A DNA stretch of 64,000 nucleotides from JBFGCA01 sp041567315. GTDB taxonomy: Bacteria; Acidobacteriota; Thermoanaerobaculia; Multivoradales; JAHEKO01. Positions 41,187-50,314 of this stretch are shown in pieces (the first letter of the stretch is position 1; each line of letters starts with the position of its first letter). A program made the translations under genes and the position numbers. The stretch is from the NCBI GenBank assembly GCA_041567315.1, contig JBFGCA010000008.1, positions 1-64,000 on the forward strand. The letters are read 5' to 3'. The notes beneath the pieces were generated by a model that did no database searches, had not been told where the DNA came from, and saw nothing but the letters and a program-made list of their open reading frames with translations.

Positions 41187-43838
41187 TCAGACCTTGGCGT
41201 CGTACCAGGTGGGGCCGTGGCCGAGGTCGACCACCAGCGGCACCTCGAGGCGCTCGACCCGCTCCATCTCGCGGCGGACCAGCTCGCCGACGGCTTCGGT
41301 CTCGCCCTCGGGAACCTCGAGCACCAGCTCGTCGTGGACGGTGAGCAGCAGCCGCGCCTCCGGGTGCTCGGCGCGCAGCCGGCGATCGGCGGCGATCATC
41401 GCCTTCTTGAGGAGGTCGGCGGCGGTGCCCTGGATGCGGGCGTTGATCGCCATCCGGCGGGCGTTCTCGCGCAGGTTCCAGTTGCGGCTCTTGATCTCGG
41501 GCAGCCAGCGGACGCGGCCGTAGAGGGTCTCGACCTTGCCCTCCTCGCGGGCCTGCTCGACGGTCTCCTCGACGTAGCGCTTGACCCCGGCGTACTGCTC
41601 CAGATAGGCCTCGATGATGCGCTTGGCGTCGGCCTGCGGGATGCCCAGGTTCTGGGCCAGGCCGAAGGGGCTGATGCCGTAGATGATCCCGAAGTTGATG
41701 GTCTTGGCGGCGCGCCGCTGCTCGGCGGTGACCAGCGCGGCGGCCACGCCGAAGACGCTGGCGGCGGTGGTGCGGTGGATGTCCTCGCCGGCCTCGAAGG
41801 CCTCGATCAGCGCCGGCTCCCCGGCGATGTGGGCCAGCACCCTGAGCTCGATCTGGTTGTAGTCGGCGACCAGCAGGTGCCGCCCCGCGGCGGCGATGAA
41901 GGCCTTGCGGATCTGCTGGCCCTGCTCGGTGCGGACCGGGATGTTCTGCAGGTTGGGGTTGGCCGAAGACAGCCGGCCGGTGGCGGCCACCGCCTGCTGG
42001 TAGCGGGTGTGGAGCCGCCCGTCGTCGCCCACCAGCGCCGGCAGCGCGTCGACGTAGGTCGACTTGAGCTTGGCCAGCTCGCGGAAGCGCAGCAGCCGCT
42101 CGGGCAGGTCGTAGCCCTTGAGCGACAGCTCCTGCAGGGTCTCGGCGCTGGTCGAGTAGCTCTTGGTCTTGCGGGTCTTCTTGAGCACCGGGTAGCCCAG
42201 CTTCTCGAACAGCACCACCCCGAGCTGCTGGGGGGAGTTGATGTTGAAGCGCTCGCCGGCCAGCTCGTAGATCTCCGCCTCGAGGCCGTCCAGCTCGGCG
42301 CCCAGCCGCTTCGAGGTCGCGGCCAGGAACTCGACGTCGAGGAGCACCCCGTGCTCCTCCATCCCCACCAGCACCGGCACCAGCGGCGCCTCGATCTCGC
42401 GGTAGACGGCGGCCAGCGGCCCGTCGCCCAGCTCGCGCTCCATGGCGGCGGCGAGCCGCCGGGGCAGTTCCACCCGCTCGCCGGCCAGCGCCAGCAGCGG
42501 CCCGTGGCCGGGGACGGGCGCGGCCTCCTTCTCCCACCCCGCCTCCTTGAGGCTCACCGCCTTGTAGCCCAGCCGGTCGAGCGCCACCTCTTCGAGCGAG
42601 TGGGCGCGGAGCGCCGGCCGCAGCAGGTAGGAGACCAGCATGGTGTCGAACAGGGCGGCCCCGGTCGAGCGACCGTCCGGGACCAGCCGGAGCACCTCTT
42701 TCAGGTCGTGCCCGGCCAGCTCCTCGCAGCCGCCGGGGGCGAGCCAGGCGGCAACGGTCTCGCGGGCGGCCTCGGCCAGGCCCGCCCGGCGGAAGTCGGC
42801 GAAGACCACCGGGGCGGGCTCGCCGTCCTCCGCGGGGGCGCCGCCGACCGCCAGTCCCACCGGCTCGGGCTCGCCGACCACGGCGGCGAAGATCCGGCCC
42901 TCGAGACCGCCCACCGCCTCGCGCCAGGCCGCGGCGTCGGCCGCTTCGACCGCCGCCGGCGCCGGCTCGTCCCCCGGCCCGGTCTCCAGCTCCTCGAGCA
43001 GCGAGAAGAACTCCAGCTCGCGGAACAGCTCCTTCAAGGCGGCGGGATCGGGCGGCTCGTGCGCCAGATCCTGGGGGTCGAACTCCAGCGGCAGATCGGT
43101 GTGGATGGTGACCAGCCGCCGCGACTTGAGCGCGTCCTCCTGGTGGTTCCGGAGGTTCTCGCCCCGCTTGCCCGGCACCTGATCGGCGTTTTCGAGTAGC
43201 CGGTCCAGCGACCCGTGGCCGCGAAGCAGCTGGACCGCCGTTTTCGGCCCGATCAGGGGGACGCCAGGTACGTTGTCCGAGGTGTCGCCGATCAGAGCCA
43301 GGTAGTCCACGATCTGGTCCGGACGGACTCCGTAGTCGGCCTCCACCTCGGCGGGTCCGTACATTTTCTCCCGGCGCGTGTGCCACAGCGACACCTTGTC
43401 GTCGAGAAGCTGGAGCATGTCCTTGTCGGCGGTCACCAACACCACGTCGTAGCCGGCCGCGGCGGCCTTGCGCGCCAGGGTGCCCATCACGTCATCAGCT
43501 TCGTAGCGCTCCTGTTCGAGGATGGGGATGCGATAGGCCTCGATCGCCCGCCGGATCCACGGGATCTGGAGCCGGAGCTCGTCGGGCATCGGCGCCCGAT
43601 TAGCCTTGTAGTCCTCGAACTCCTCCCTGCGGAGCGTGGTCTCGTCCGCGACGTCGAGCGCCACGCCCACCAGCTCCGGCTGCTCCTCGCGGAGCAGCTT
43701 GCGGAGCATCTGCAAGAAGCCGTAGACGGCGTTCGTGGGCTCGCCCCGCGAGTTGGACAGATCGCGAAGTGCGTGGAAGGCGCGGTAGATGTTGGAGTAG
43801 CCGTCGATCAGGTAGAGACGACGGCCGGCCGCGGGCAT
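41187..43838 (-). CDS. polA: DNA polymerase I
   Basis: This is an 883-residue repair and replication polymerase. Order: 5'-3' exonuclease (about 1-295; YLIDGYSNIYRAFHAL, YEADDVMGTLA, LVTADKDMLQLL), a 3'-5' exonuclease-like domain (about 300-480) and the polymerase domain (about 490-883; motif A DYNQIELRVLAHIAGEP, O-helix RRAAKTINFGIIYGISPFG, motif C LTVHDELVLEVPEGE). The 3'-5' domain lacks the DxE motif (IFAAVVGEPEPVG where the first acidic pair should be), so proofreading is probably lost. FDTML remains. TAAGAT 6 nt before the ATG is the likely -10 box. Confidence 0.96.
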   Translation of the reverse strand: MPAAGRRLYLIDGYSNIYRAFHALRDLSNSRGEPTNAVYGFLQMLRKLLREEQPELVGVALDVADETTLRREEFEDYKANRAPMPDELRLQIPWIRRAIEAYRIPILEQERYEADDVMGTLARKAAAAGYDVVLVTADKDMLQLLDDKVSLWHTRREKMYGPAEVEADYGVRPDQIVDYLALIGDTSDNVPGVPLIGPKTAVQLLRGHGSLDRLLENADQVPGKRGENLRNHQEDALKSRRLVTIHTDLPLEFDPQDLAHEPPDPAALKELFRELEFFSLLEELETGPGDEPAPAAVEAADAAAWREAVGGLEGRIFAAVVGEPEPVGLAVGGAPAEDGEPAPVVFADFRRAGLAEAARETVAAWLAPGGCEELAGHDLKEVLRLVPDGRSTGAALFDTMLVSYLLRPALRAHSLEEVALDRLGYKAVSLKEAGWEKEAAPVPGHGPLLALAGERVELPRRLAAAMERELGDGPLAAVYREIEAPLVPVLVGMEEHGVLLDVEFLAATSKRLGAELDGLEAEIYELAGERFNINSPQQLGVVLFEKLGYPVLKKTRKTKSYSTSAETLQELSLKGYDLPERLLRFRELAKLKSTYVDALPALVGDDGRLHTRYQQAVAATGRLSSANPNLQNIPVRTEQGQQIRKAFIAAAGRHLLVADYNQIELRVLAHIAGEPALIEAFEAGEDIHRTTAASVFGVAAALVTAEQRRAAKTINFGIIYGISPFGLAQNLGIPQADAKRIIEAYLEQYAGVKRYVEETVEQAREEGKVETLYGRVRWLPEIKSRNWNLRENARRMAINARIQGTAADLLKKAMIAADRRLRAEHPEARLLLTVHDELVLEVPEGETEAVGELVRREMERVERLEVPLVVDLGHGPTWYDAKV

Positions 43839-43844
43839 GTCGGG

Positions 43845-43850
43845 ATCTTA
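43845..43850 (-). promoter_or_regulatory. -10 box of polA (leaderless type)
   Basis: TAAGAT on the minus strand ends 6 nt before ATG 43838, so the transcript should begin at the start codon. Confidence 0.55.
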
Positions 43851-44062
43851 TCCCCGGGCCGACGAGGGCCCGTGGGTTTCCAGGGTCGGTCCAGACGCCG
43901 CCGCAACGGCCAGCTCGGCCTCTGCAGCCGGTCTTCCCTACCCAGCTTCCGGACCGTCGCGCTCAGCCACCTCGACGTCGGCGGCCACTGCACGGGCGTC
44001 TGCAATAATCCGGGCGTCTCTTTTCCGACGACGACGCGACTCTCGGCCAAGGAGGGCACGAC

Positions 44063-44326
44063 ATGGGAGTGATGGGCCTTTTCTCGTGGATCCTGATGGG
44101 GCTGCTGGCCGGCGCGCTGGCCAAGTTCTTCATGCCGGGCAAGGACCCCGGCGGCTGTCTGATGACCATCGTCATCGGCATCGTCGGCGCCCTGGCCGGC
44201 GGCTTCCTGGCCACCCAGCTCGGCTACGGGGGGATCTCGGGCTTCGACCTGCGCAGCCTGCTGATCGCCACCGGCGGCGCCTTCCTGCTGCTGCTGGTCT
44301 TGAGAGTCGTCAGGGGCCGGCGGTAG
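44063..44326 (+). CDS. GlsB/YeaQ/YmgE-family small membrane protein
   Basis: This 87-residue protein has three hydrophobic segments (about 5-22, 33-53, 64-82) and the family pattern GLLAGALAKFFMPGKDPGGCLMTIVIGIVGALAGGFLA (read across two adjoining motifs). Members are called transglycosylase-associated proteins and often rise in stress, but function is unclear. AAGGAGG precedes ATG 44063, and AATAAT at 44002-44007 is a possible -10 box. Confidence 0.92.
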   Translation: MGVMGLFSWILMGLLAGALAKFFMPGKDPGGCLMTIVIGIVGALAGGFLATQLGYGGISGFDLRSLLIATGGAFLLLLVLRVVRGRR

Positions 44327-44329
44327 CCA

Positions 44330-44356
44330 GGCCAGGCGCTACCTCCGCGCCTGGCC
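44330..44356. terminator. Bidirectional terminator between glsB-like gene and moaB
   Basis: GGCCAGGCGC (44330-44339) and GCGCCTGGCC (44347-44356) form a perfect 10-bp stem with a 7-nt loop. It lies directly behind the plus-strand gene and overlaps the last codons of the minus-strand moaB. Position supports termination, but T-runs are absent. Confidence 0.5.
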
Positions 44357-44845
44357 GAGCAGGTGGCCGGCCTCGGGGAGGATCAGCCGCTCCATCGCCA
44401 GCTCGACCGCCTTGGGCGAGCCGGGAAGCACGAAGACCGCCTGGCGCCCGACCAGCCCGGCGACCGCCCGGCTGAGCATCGCCGCCGCCCCCACCTGCTC
44501 GAAGGAGAGCATCCGGAACAGCTCGCCGAAGCCGTCGACGCGGCGCTCGAGCAGCGGCGCGACCGCCTCGCAGGTGACGTCGCGCGGCGCGAAACCGGTG
44601 CCGCCGCTGGCCACCAGCAGATCGACCCCGTCGGCAGCGAGCAGCTCGCGGACCGCGGCTCGGACCGCCGCCTGCTCGTCGGGGACGATCCGCGAGACCA
44701 CCACCCGGTGGCCGGCCGCCGCCGCCAGCCGGCGGATCGCGTCGCCGCTGCCGTCGGTCTCCGGGGTGCGGCTGTCGCTCACCGTGAGGACCGCGAAGCC
44801 CAGCCGGCCCGGCGCGTAACCGCGGTGCTGCTCGACGGCATCCAC
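44339..44845 (-). CDS. moaB: Molybdenum cofactor biosynthesis protein MoaB/Mog
   Basis: This 168-residue MoaB/Mog-fold protein catalyses adenylylation of molybdopterin or a related step. The motifs are FAVLTVSDSRTPETDGSGDAI, a DLLVASGGTGFAPRDVTCEAVAPL block (read as GGTGFAPRD), and FVLPGSPKAVELAMERLILPEAGHLL. Length and order match the family. The molybdopterin-family subunit in the respiratory cluster 8 kb away may be one client of the cofactor, if that subunit binds it. Confidence 0.93.
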   Translation of the reverse strand: MDAVEQHRGYAPGRLGFAVLTVSDSRTPETDGSGDAIRRLAAAAGHRVVVSRIVPDEQAAVRAAVRELLAADGVDLLVASGGTGFAPRDVTCEAVAPLLERRVDGFGELFRMLSFEQVGAAAMLSRAVAGLVGRQAVFVLPGSPKAVELAMERLILPEAGHLLGQARR

Positions 44846-44971
44846 CGGGAATCAAGCTACCACGCCGGTCCCGACGTGGCGCCGCCGGCCACCTCCGGCA
44901 GCGGCATGCGTCCTCCGGCGCCCGACACTCGCCGCCGGCGGCGGCCGGTCGCTGCCAACCCTGAAGACGAA

Positions 44972-45000
44972 ACGGCCACCCGCACCCGGCGGGTGGCCGT
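44972..45000 (-). terminator. Terminator of the cytochrome c554-like gene
   Basis: ACGGCCACCCGC (44972-44983) and GCGGGTGGCCGT (44989-45000) form a perfect 12-bp stem with a 5-nt loop. On the minus strand it is followed by TTTCGTC. It begins 28 bp after the cytochrome stop. Confidence 0.75.
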
Positions 45001-45028
45001 CTTCGATCGCCCTCGGTCGGGCGCGGCG

Positions 45029-45601
45029 TCAGTCGTGGTTGTACTTGAGCGGGTACTTCTCGTGCGTGCCCTCGTCCTTCATGGTCTCGAAGTCGAAGCT
45101 GTAGTCGGGGATGGGCACGTTCTCGTTGTGGCACTGGGCGCACTGCTCGGGGCCGACCTTCTCGACCATGCCGACGGCCACCAGGTCGGCCCGCTTGTAC
45201 TCCTTGTTGTCGAGCGTCATGTAGCCGTCCTGGATGTAGGTGCCGCCGGCACCGTGGCAGGACTCGCAGCCCACCCCGGCCAGCTCCGGGGTGTCGGCCT
45301 CGCTGGTGAAACCGCCGGTCTTGCCGTAGCCGGTGACGTGGCAGGAGACGCACTCGGCGTCGGTGGTGTAGTCGGCCTGGGGATCGAGACCGAGCTCCTG
45401 CTTGACCTCGGCGTCGACGCCTGGCTTGAGAGTCTCGAAGGCCTGGGCCATCTTGGTCTGCTCCCAGGACTTGAACTCCTTGAGGTGGCACTTCTTGCAG
45501 CTCTTGGAACCGACGAAGGCGTGGTCGTCGGCCATGGCCGGGGCGCTCACGACCGCCAGCGCCACCGCGGCCAGCATCCAGATTCGCAACAGGGATCTCA
45601 T
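45029..45601 (-). CDS. Periplasmic tetrahaem cytochrome c (c554-like)
   Basis: This is 190 residues from ATG 45601, with a signal peptide ending SAPAMADD. Four CXXCH haem sites: CKKCH (about 35-39), CVSCH (84-88), CESCH (112-116) and CAQCH (154-158). The spacing and the SCKKCHLKEFKSWEQTKMAQAF start are those of the cytochrome c554 family, which carries electrons in the periplasm. It is on the same strand as the respiratory cluster but 278 bp downstream with its own upstream region, so it may be separately expressed. AGGAGA precedes the ATG. Confidence 0.88.
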   Translation of the reverse strand: MRSLLRIWMLAAVALAVVSAPAMADDHAFVGSKSCKKCHLKEFKSWEQTKMAQAFETLKPGVDAEVKQELGLDPQADYTTDAECVSCHVTGYGKTGGFTSEADTPELAGVGCESCHGAGGTYIQDGYMTLDNKEYKRADLVAVGMVEKVGPEQCAQCHNENVPIPDYSFDFETMKDEGTHEKYPLKYNHD

Positions 45602-45879
45602 CGATGGGGTCTCCTCATGATTCCTGGTTTTCTCCGGCGACCCGCTCGGCGCGACCGCCGCCCTCGTCCGTTTCCCTAGCAAGCACCGTTCCAAGCACCG
45701 GCCGGGCTCGGCCGAATCGCGCTGCCGCCCGCCGGGCGCCGAGATCGGCGAGCATACGCTAGCGGCCGCGCCGCGGCGCCGCGAACACCCGTCGGCGCGG
45801 GCCGGACCCCGGCCGGCCCCCTCCTTCCGGGTAGTCTCCGCGAACCGCGCTGCGCCGTTGTACGCGTCCTCGAATTCGG

Positions 45880-47010
45880 TCAGGCCGCTTCCGGCCCGGT
45901 CGCGGGATGGCGCAGCACCTCGCGCACCATGTAGCCGACCACGGCGAGCCCGGCGATCAGCAGCAGGGCGAAGAGCACGACGTTGCCCCACTGGGGCGCG
46001 CTCGCCAGCTCGACGCCCGAGGTCACCGGCTCGAGGTAGAGCGCCCGCACCTGCTGGCGGGTGATCGACATGACGGCGATGGTCAGCAGCATGGCGGCGA
46101 GCACGCCGGTAACCGTCCCGGGCTCCTCGACCGGCCGGCGGACCCGCGAGATCATCATCAGCAGACCCAGGCCGAGCACGATGGCGGCGCCGAGCGGCAG
46201 CAAGGTGGCCAAACCGCCCCGCATCAGCCCCAGCAGTACTTCCCGGGGAAGGACGAAGAGCAGCACGAAGCCGTCGGCGACCTGCAGCAACGTCGTCCAC
46301 AGCACCCAGCGCCAGGCCCAGCCGGCGATCTCGCCGTTGAGCTCGGGCTCGCGCCCGGCCCGCGCCTGGCGCACCGCCCACCAGGCGGCCACCAGGGCGC
46401 TGAAGCCGAGCGACGCGAACAGGAAGTGCAGCAGCCGCGGCCAGTAGACGCGGTCGGCCAGGATCGACCACGGGTTGGCCGCCAGCGCCGCCCATTTGCC
46501 GGGCTGGGCGTGGATCAGGTTGACGGCGACGTGGACCATGGCGATCAGCAGGAAGAGCACCGCCGCCAGCGCCAGCCAGCCGGCGCCGCCCCCTCGGCCG
46601 CGCCCCGGGCGGGCGGCCGGGGCGCCGCGGAACTTGTAGGCGTAGGCGGCGTAGTAGCCCACCAGCAGCATCCCCAGGAAGGCCAGCCAGACCCCGCCGA
46701 TCAGGATGGTCGCCGAGTAGAAGAACTGCTGGTAGAGGAGCTGGACGAACAGCAGCGGCGCGATGCCGGTGGTGATGGTCAGCGAGATGCCGTAGGTGTT
46801 GATCCCCATGAGCCGCGAGGCCAGGGTCGAGCGGTAGTCCCCCACCCCTCCCGCGCGCGCCTGGGCCACCGCCGCCAGCAGGGTGCCGCCCAGGGTCAGG
46901 TTCATGAAGACGACGTGGAGGAAGAACGTCAGCACCAGCAGCACCTGGAACAGCCAGGGCGGTCCCGGCAGCGGGATCGGGTCGAGGCGGGGGACGAGAT
47001 CCGGGCTCAC
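45880..47010 (-). CDS. Multispan membrane partner of the bd-like oxidase subunit
   Basis: This is 376 residues from GTG 47010, overlapping the stop of the CydA-like gene as GTGA. About nine to ten hydrophobic segments are visible. The first contains LFQVLLVLTFFLHVVFMNLTLGG, whose His and Asn may lie near haem or quinone. Later features are LLFVQLLYQQFFYSATILIGG and IHAQPGKWAALAANPWSILADRVYWPRLLHFLFASLG. I do not recognise a named family. Position and coupling suggest the second subunit of a bd-like complex. There is no CXXCH. Confidence 0.75.
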   Translation of the reverse strand: MSPDLVPRLDPIPLPGPPWLFQVLLVLTFFLHVVFMNLTLGGTLLAAVAQARAGGVGDYRSTLASRLMGINTYGISLTITTGIAPLLFVQLLYQQFFYSATILIGGVWLAFLGMLLVGYYAAYAYKFRGAPAARPGRGRGGGAGWLALAAVLFLLIAMVHVAVNLIHAQPGKWAALAANPWSILADRVYWPRLLHFLFASLGFSALVAAWWAVRQARAGREPELNGEIAGWAWRWVLWTTLLQVADGFVLLFVLPREVLLGLMRGGLATLLPLGAAIVLGLGLLMMISRVRRPVEEPGTVTGVLAAMLLTIAVMSITRQQVRALYLEPVTSGVELASAPQWGNVVLFALLLIAGLAVVGYMVREVLRHPATGPEAA

Positions 47011-48353
47011 GGGCCCCCTCCCGCCACCGTCGGCGGCGCCGGCACCGCCAGCGAGGAGAGGTAGCCGGCGAGCGCCGCCAGCTCGTCCTCGGTGCCGACG
47101 AAGGGCGGCATGAACGGGTAGTCGAGCTTGGCCTTGTCGACCGGCTCGCCGGGGACGTACTCCCCGCCCTGTTCCCACAGGGCGTACAGGTTGGCCTCGA
47201 TGAAGTCGGGGTCGATCAGCGGCCGGAGGGCCTGATAGCCGTCGAGAGTATGGCAGCTCGCGCACTGGGCGCGGAAGATGGCGCGGCCCGCGCCCGCCGG
47301 GTCCTCGGCGGCGGCGTGCGCCGCCCAGCCGGCTCGCGACAGGATCCCCTCTTCATTGAGCCTGGCGATCTCGCTCACCAGGATGCCGTTGGAGAACATG
47401 TAGTCGTGGATCAGGAACGGCTTGCGGACCCCCTCGCGCAGCCGCTCGTAGCCGCCAAAGAAGGCGAAGCCCGCCACCATCAGCAGCGCCGCGGTCGGCC
47501 GCCGCAGGGCGCGCGGCGCGGCCACCAGCACCAGGAGCCCGAGGCCCAGCACCGCGGTCAGCGCCCAGAGCAGGAAGCTGCGGGTGTCGGCCAGCGCCGT
47601 CAGGCCCGGACGCTCGCCGAGGAAGAGCGCCCGCGTGCTCTCCGGCAGCGCCGCCTCCCACCAGCGGTAGCCGGCGTAGGCCAGCGCCACCCCGGCCAGC
47701 AGCCAGCCCCCCAGCCAGCGGGCCAGCCGCGGGCGCGCCGCCGGCGACGCCCGGAGGGCCGGAAAGACCATGAAGGAGACGGCCATCACCAGCACGATCC
47801 CGGTCCGCAGCACCAGGGCGGGCCAGTAGGTGGGGTTGAAGAAGCCGTCCCAGAAGGCCCCGGTCTCGAGCCACCGGCCCGGGGTCAGCATGAAGGTGAC
47901 GATGCCGTTGATCACCACCAGCGACAGGTAGGCGGCCACGAAGTAGATCCAGCCGATCATCACGTGGGTGCGCCGGGCGATGCGGTCCCAGGTCGCGTAG
48001 TAGACCAGCGCCGCCACGATCTCGACGATGAAGAAGGTCCACTCGATGGCCCACCCCCAGACGTAGGTGTGGATCAGCGCCGAGATGGTGGCCGGCGAGA
48101 TGAGACCCGCCACCACCCAGATCCCCACCCCGGAGATGGCCCCGAAGACGGTCGACACCAGGATCAGCATCAGCGACGAGCGCTTGGCTAGCTCGCGCAG
48201 CTCGCGGTCGCCGCGGCGGGCGGCCAGGGTCTCGCTGGCGGCGATCACCAGGCCGCCGCCGATCGCGAAGTGGGCGACGATGACGTGGGTGATGGCCACC
48301 ATCCCCATCAGCACGCCGCCGCCGATGCCGACGTCGAAGATCGGATAGTCCAT
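47007..48353 (-). CDS. CydA-like (bd-family) membrane subunit fused to cytochrome c
   Basis: This 448-residue protein has a membrane part (about 1-350, eight to nine segments) resembling cytochrome bd subunit I: MVAITHVIVAHFAIGGGL with two histidines near the start, TYVWGWAIEWTFFIVEIVAAL, and LTPGRWLETGAFWDGFFNPTYWP. A C-terminal cytochrome c domain with CASCHTLDGY follows (about 360-440, axial Met probably in YPFMPPFVG). Some bd-superfamily oxygen reductases carry a c-type haem domain and are thought to take electrons from cytochrome c, not quinol. That is the likely class here. Oxygen reduction is inferred, not shown. A 30-bp gap separates it from the lipoprotein gene. Confidence 0.8.
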   Translation of the reverse strand: MDYPIFDVGIGGGVLMGMVAITHVIVAHFAIGGGLVIAASETLAARRGDRELRELAKRSSLMLILVSTVFGAISGVGIWVVAGLISPATISALIHTYVWGWAIEWTFFIVEIVAALVYYATWDRIARRTHVMIGWIYFVAAYLSLVVINGIVTFMLTPGRWLETGAFWDGFFNPTYWPALVLRTGIVLVMAVSFMVFPALRASPAARPRLARWLGGWLLAGVALAYAGYRWWEAALPESTRALFLGERPGLTALADTRSFLLWALTAVLGLGLLVLVAAPRALRRPTAALLMVAGFAFFGGYERLREGVRKPFLIHDYMFSNGILVSEIARLNEEGILSRAGWAAHAAAEDPAGAGRAIFRAQCASCHTLDGYQALRPLIDPDFIEANLYALWEQGGEYVPGEPVDKAKLDYPFMPPFVGTEDELAALAGYLSSLAVPAPPTVAGGGP

Positions 48354-48383
48354 GGCGAGGGGCCGGGAAGGCGCCCGGCGCGG

Positions 48384-49097
48384 CTAGGCGGCCGGGCGGA
48401 GCGACCGGATCATGGCGCGGAACGCCTCTTTCTGCGGCCGCACGGTGGCTTCCGGTCCGGTGAGCTTGAAAAACCAGTTGGCATCGAGGCCGGCGGCGAT
48501 GGCGCCCAGCAGCATGTAGCCGGTGCGCTCCGGCTGGGGCGCGCCGGTCATCGTCATGCCGCCGCCGTAGGTGCCGGTGACCTCGGCCAGCAGGACGTCG
48601 ACGCCCGCGACCTCGAGCCGCTCGGTCTCGAGGACCTCCCGCGACGAGCCGCCACCGGGTTGGAGGAACTCGTCGGCCCAGCGCCGGGCGTTGGCCTCGG
48701 CGTCGCCGCCCTGCCCGGGGCCGAAGTAGAAGACCACGCACTCGCCGTCGCCGCCCGGCCCGGGGATCCGGTACTGCGCGCGGCGCATCGCCGAGGACGG
48801 CGTCTCCTCGATCCAGCCGGCGGGCGCCTCCCAGGTCAGGCCGGCGGTCCCGGTGCCGCTGCCCGGCGGCGGTGGCGCGATCCGGCCCTCGGGCGTGGCC
48901 GGCGTGAGCGGCGGGTGGCCGGGCGGCAGACCGGCGTCGGTCGCCGGCCCGGGCTCCGCGGCCGCCGGCGGGGCGGCGTCGGTCGATGGCGCGCCGTCCC
49001 CGCCGCAGGCCGCCAGCAGCAGGGTCGGCACCAGCAGCGCGGCGGCGATCCCGGCCCGCCGGACGTGCCTCGTCGTCTTGTGGCGCTTTTCGGTCAC
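48384..49097 (-). CDS. Lipoprotein of the respiratory cluster, function unknown
   Basis: From GTG 49097 this is 237 residues with a lipoprotein leader (RRAGIAAALLVPTLLLAAC, Cys 31) and a Pro/Ala/Gly-rich linker. The globular part has WEAPAGWIEETPSSAMRRAQYRIP, ECVVFYFGPGQGGDAEANARRWADEF and MTGAPQPERTGYMLLGA. It looks like a small alpha/beta sensor-like domain that I cannot name. The longer start ATG 49142 overlaps the previous stop as ATGA but gives an unusually long leader, so the true start is open. It sits between the tetrahaem cytochrome and the oxidase genes. Confidence 0.7.
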   Translation of the reverse strand: MTEKRHKTTRHVRRAGIAAALLVPTLLLAACGGDGAPSTDAAPPAAAEPGPATDAGLPPGHPPLTPATPEGRIAPPPPGSGTGTAGLTWEAPAGWIEETPSSAMRRAQYRIPGPGGDGECVVFYFGPGQGGDAEANARRWADEFLQPGGGSSREVLETERLEVAGVDVLLAEVTGTYGGGMTMTGAPQPERTGYMLLGAIAAGLDANWFFKLTGPEATVRPQKEAFRAMIRSLRPAA

Positions 49098-49138
49098 CTG
49101 TGGAGTTCGGCAGCCTGCCGCGGGCGCGGGCCGCGGGC

Positions 49139-50314
49139 TCATTGTACCGCCGGAGCCGCCGAGCGCTGGAGGTAGGCCAGCAGGTCCCGCAGGTCGTCGC
49201 CGCTCAGCTCCGGCCACGGCTTGCCCTCGCCCAGGATCGCCTCCTTCATGAACGGGGCGTGGCTCCACATCGCCGCCACGAAGGCCGCCGGCGAGTCGGC
49301 CGCACCGGTCTCCACCAGATCTGGGCCGGCGTGGGAGGCGGTGTCGACCGCCTCGTGGCACTCGGCACAGGAGCGCACGGCGAAGACCGCCTCGCCGCGG
49401 GCCGCGTCGCCGGGCGGGTCGCCGAACGGCAGGAAGTAGAGGAAGGCGATCAGGTCGGCCAGCTCGGGGGTGGTGAAGCGCGGCCAGCCGAGCCCCCGCT
49501 GCCGCATCAGGTCGTTCATCTCGGCGGCGTGGTTCCACATCAACCCGGCGATGGTCTCGGCCGGCTGGTGGAGGTCGCTCCGGGTCAGGTCGGGACCGCC
49601 GCCGGCGCTGCCGTCGGCCTCAGGGCCGTGGCACAGCGCGCAGCCGCGAGTCCGGAACAGCTCGCCCCCCCGGTTGGGATTGCCGGGCGCCAGCAGCATG
49701 GTCTCCTGCGGTCCGGCCTGCGCCGTCTGCCGGATGTAGGCCGCGAGATCGGCCAGATCCCCCTCGCCGAAGCTCGGCCGCCGCATGCCGGCGGCGCGCA
49801 TGGTCTCGAACATGGCCGGGCCGTGGTTCCAGATCGCCTGGGCGATGAACAGCGGCGACGCGAAACGGTCGAGGCCACCCAGGTCGGGCCCGCGGCCGGC
49901 CCGCCCCACACCGTGGCACTCGCCGCAGCCCTTCGAGCGGTAGACCACACGACCCCGGGTCGCGTCGCCCGGACGTCCGAGGTAGTCGATGAAGTAGAGG
50001 AACGCGGTCAGCTCGGCGGCCTCGCGCTCGGTCAGCGCCGGCCAGCCCAGCTCGGCTTCCTCAAGGCTGACGCTCATCCCCGGCACGTGGTTCCAGAGCG
50101 CGGCGCCGAGATCGAGGAAGCTGCCCGAGAAGGCGCCGCGACCGAGATCGGGGCCGACGCTCGGGGTGGCGCCGGTGATGCCGTGGCAGAGCACGCAGCT
50201 CCTGCTCTCGAAGAGCAGACGACCATGGAGCGGGTTGTCGGGCAGCGGCGGACCCTGGCGGCCCGCCCCGACCAGCGCCGCCGCGCACGCCAGCACCGCC
50301 AGCCGCGCCCTCAT
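49139..50314 (-). CDS. Exported cytochrome c with four tandem mono-haem domains
   Basis: This is 391 residues from ATG 50314, overlapping the upstream stop as ATGA. A short signal peptide (RARLAVLACAAALVGAG) is followed by four cytochrome-c domains of about 90 residues: CVLCHG (about 41), CGECHG (about 131), CALCHG (about 226) and CAECHE (about 325). Each is followed by a GPDL motif and a W(N/S)H.P.M repeat that supplies a likely axial Met. It would pass electrons between the quinol module upstream and the oxidase downstream. The repeats are similar enough to suggest internal duplication. Confidence 0.85.
   Translation of the reverse strand: MRARLAVLACAAALVGAGRQGPPLPDNPLHGRLLFESRSCVLCHGITGATPSVGPDLGRGAFSGSFLDLGAALWNHVPGMSVSLEEAELGWPALTEREAAELTAFLYFIDYLGRPGDATRGRVVYRSKGCGECHGVGRAGRGPDLGGLDRFASPLFIAQAIWNHGPAMFETMRAAGMRRPSFGEGDLADLAAYIRQTAQAGPQETMLLAPGNPNRGGELFRTRGCALCHGPEADGSAGGGPDLTRSDLHQPAETIAGLMWNHAAEMNDLMRQRGLGWPRFTTPELADLIAFLYFLPFGDPPGDAARGEAVFAVRSCAECHEAVDTASHAGPDLVETGAADSPAAFVAAMWSHAPFMKEAILGEGKPWPELSGDDLRDLLAYLQRSAAPAVQ

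Noticed and set aside
45681..45700. Direct repeat AAGCACCG twice, 12 bp apart, upstream of the c554-like gene
   Set aside because: It could be a regulator site, but two 8-base copies in a GC-rich gap are weak evidence and no promoter is clear beside them.
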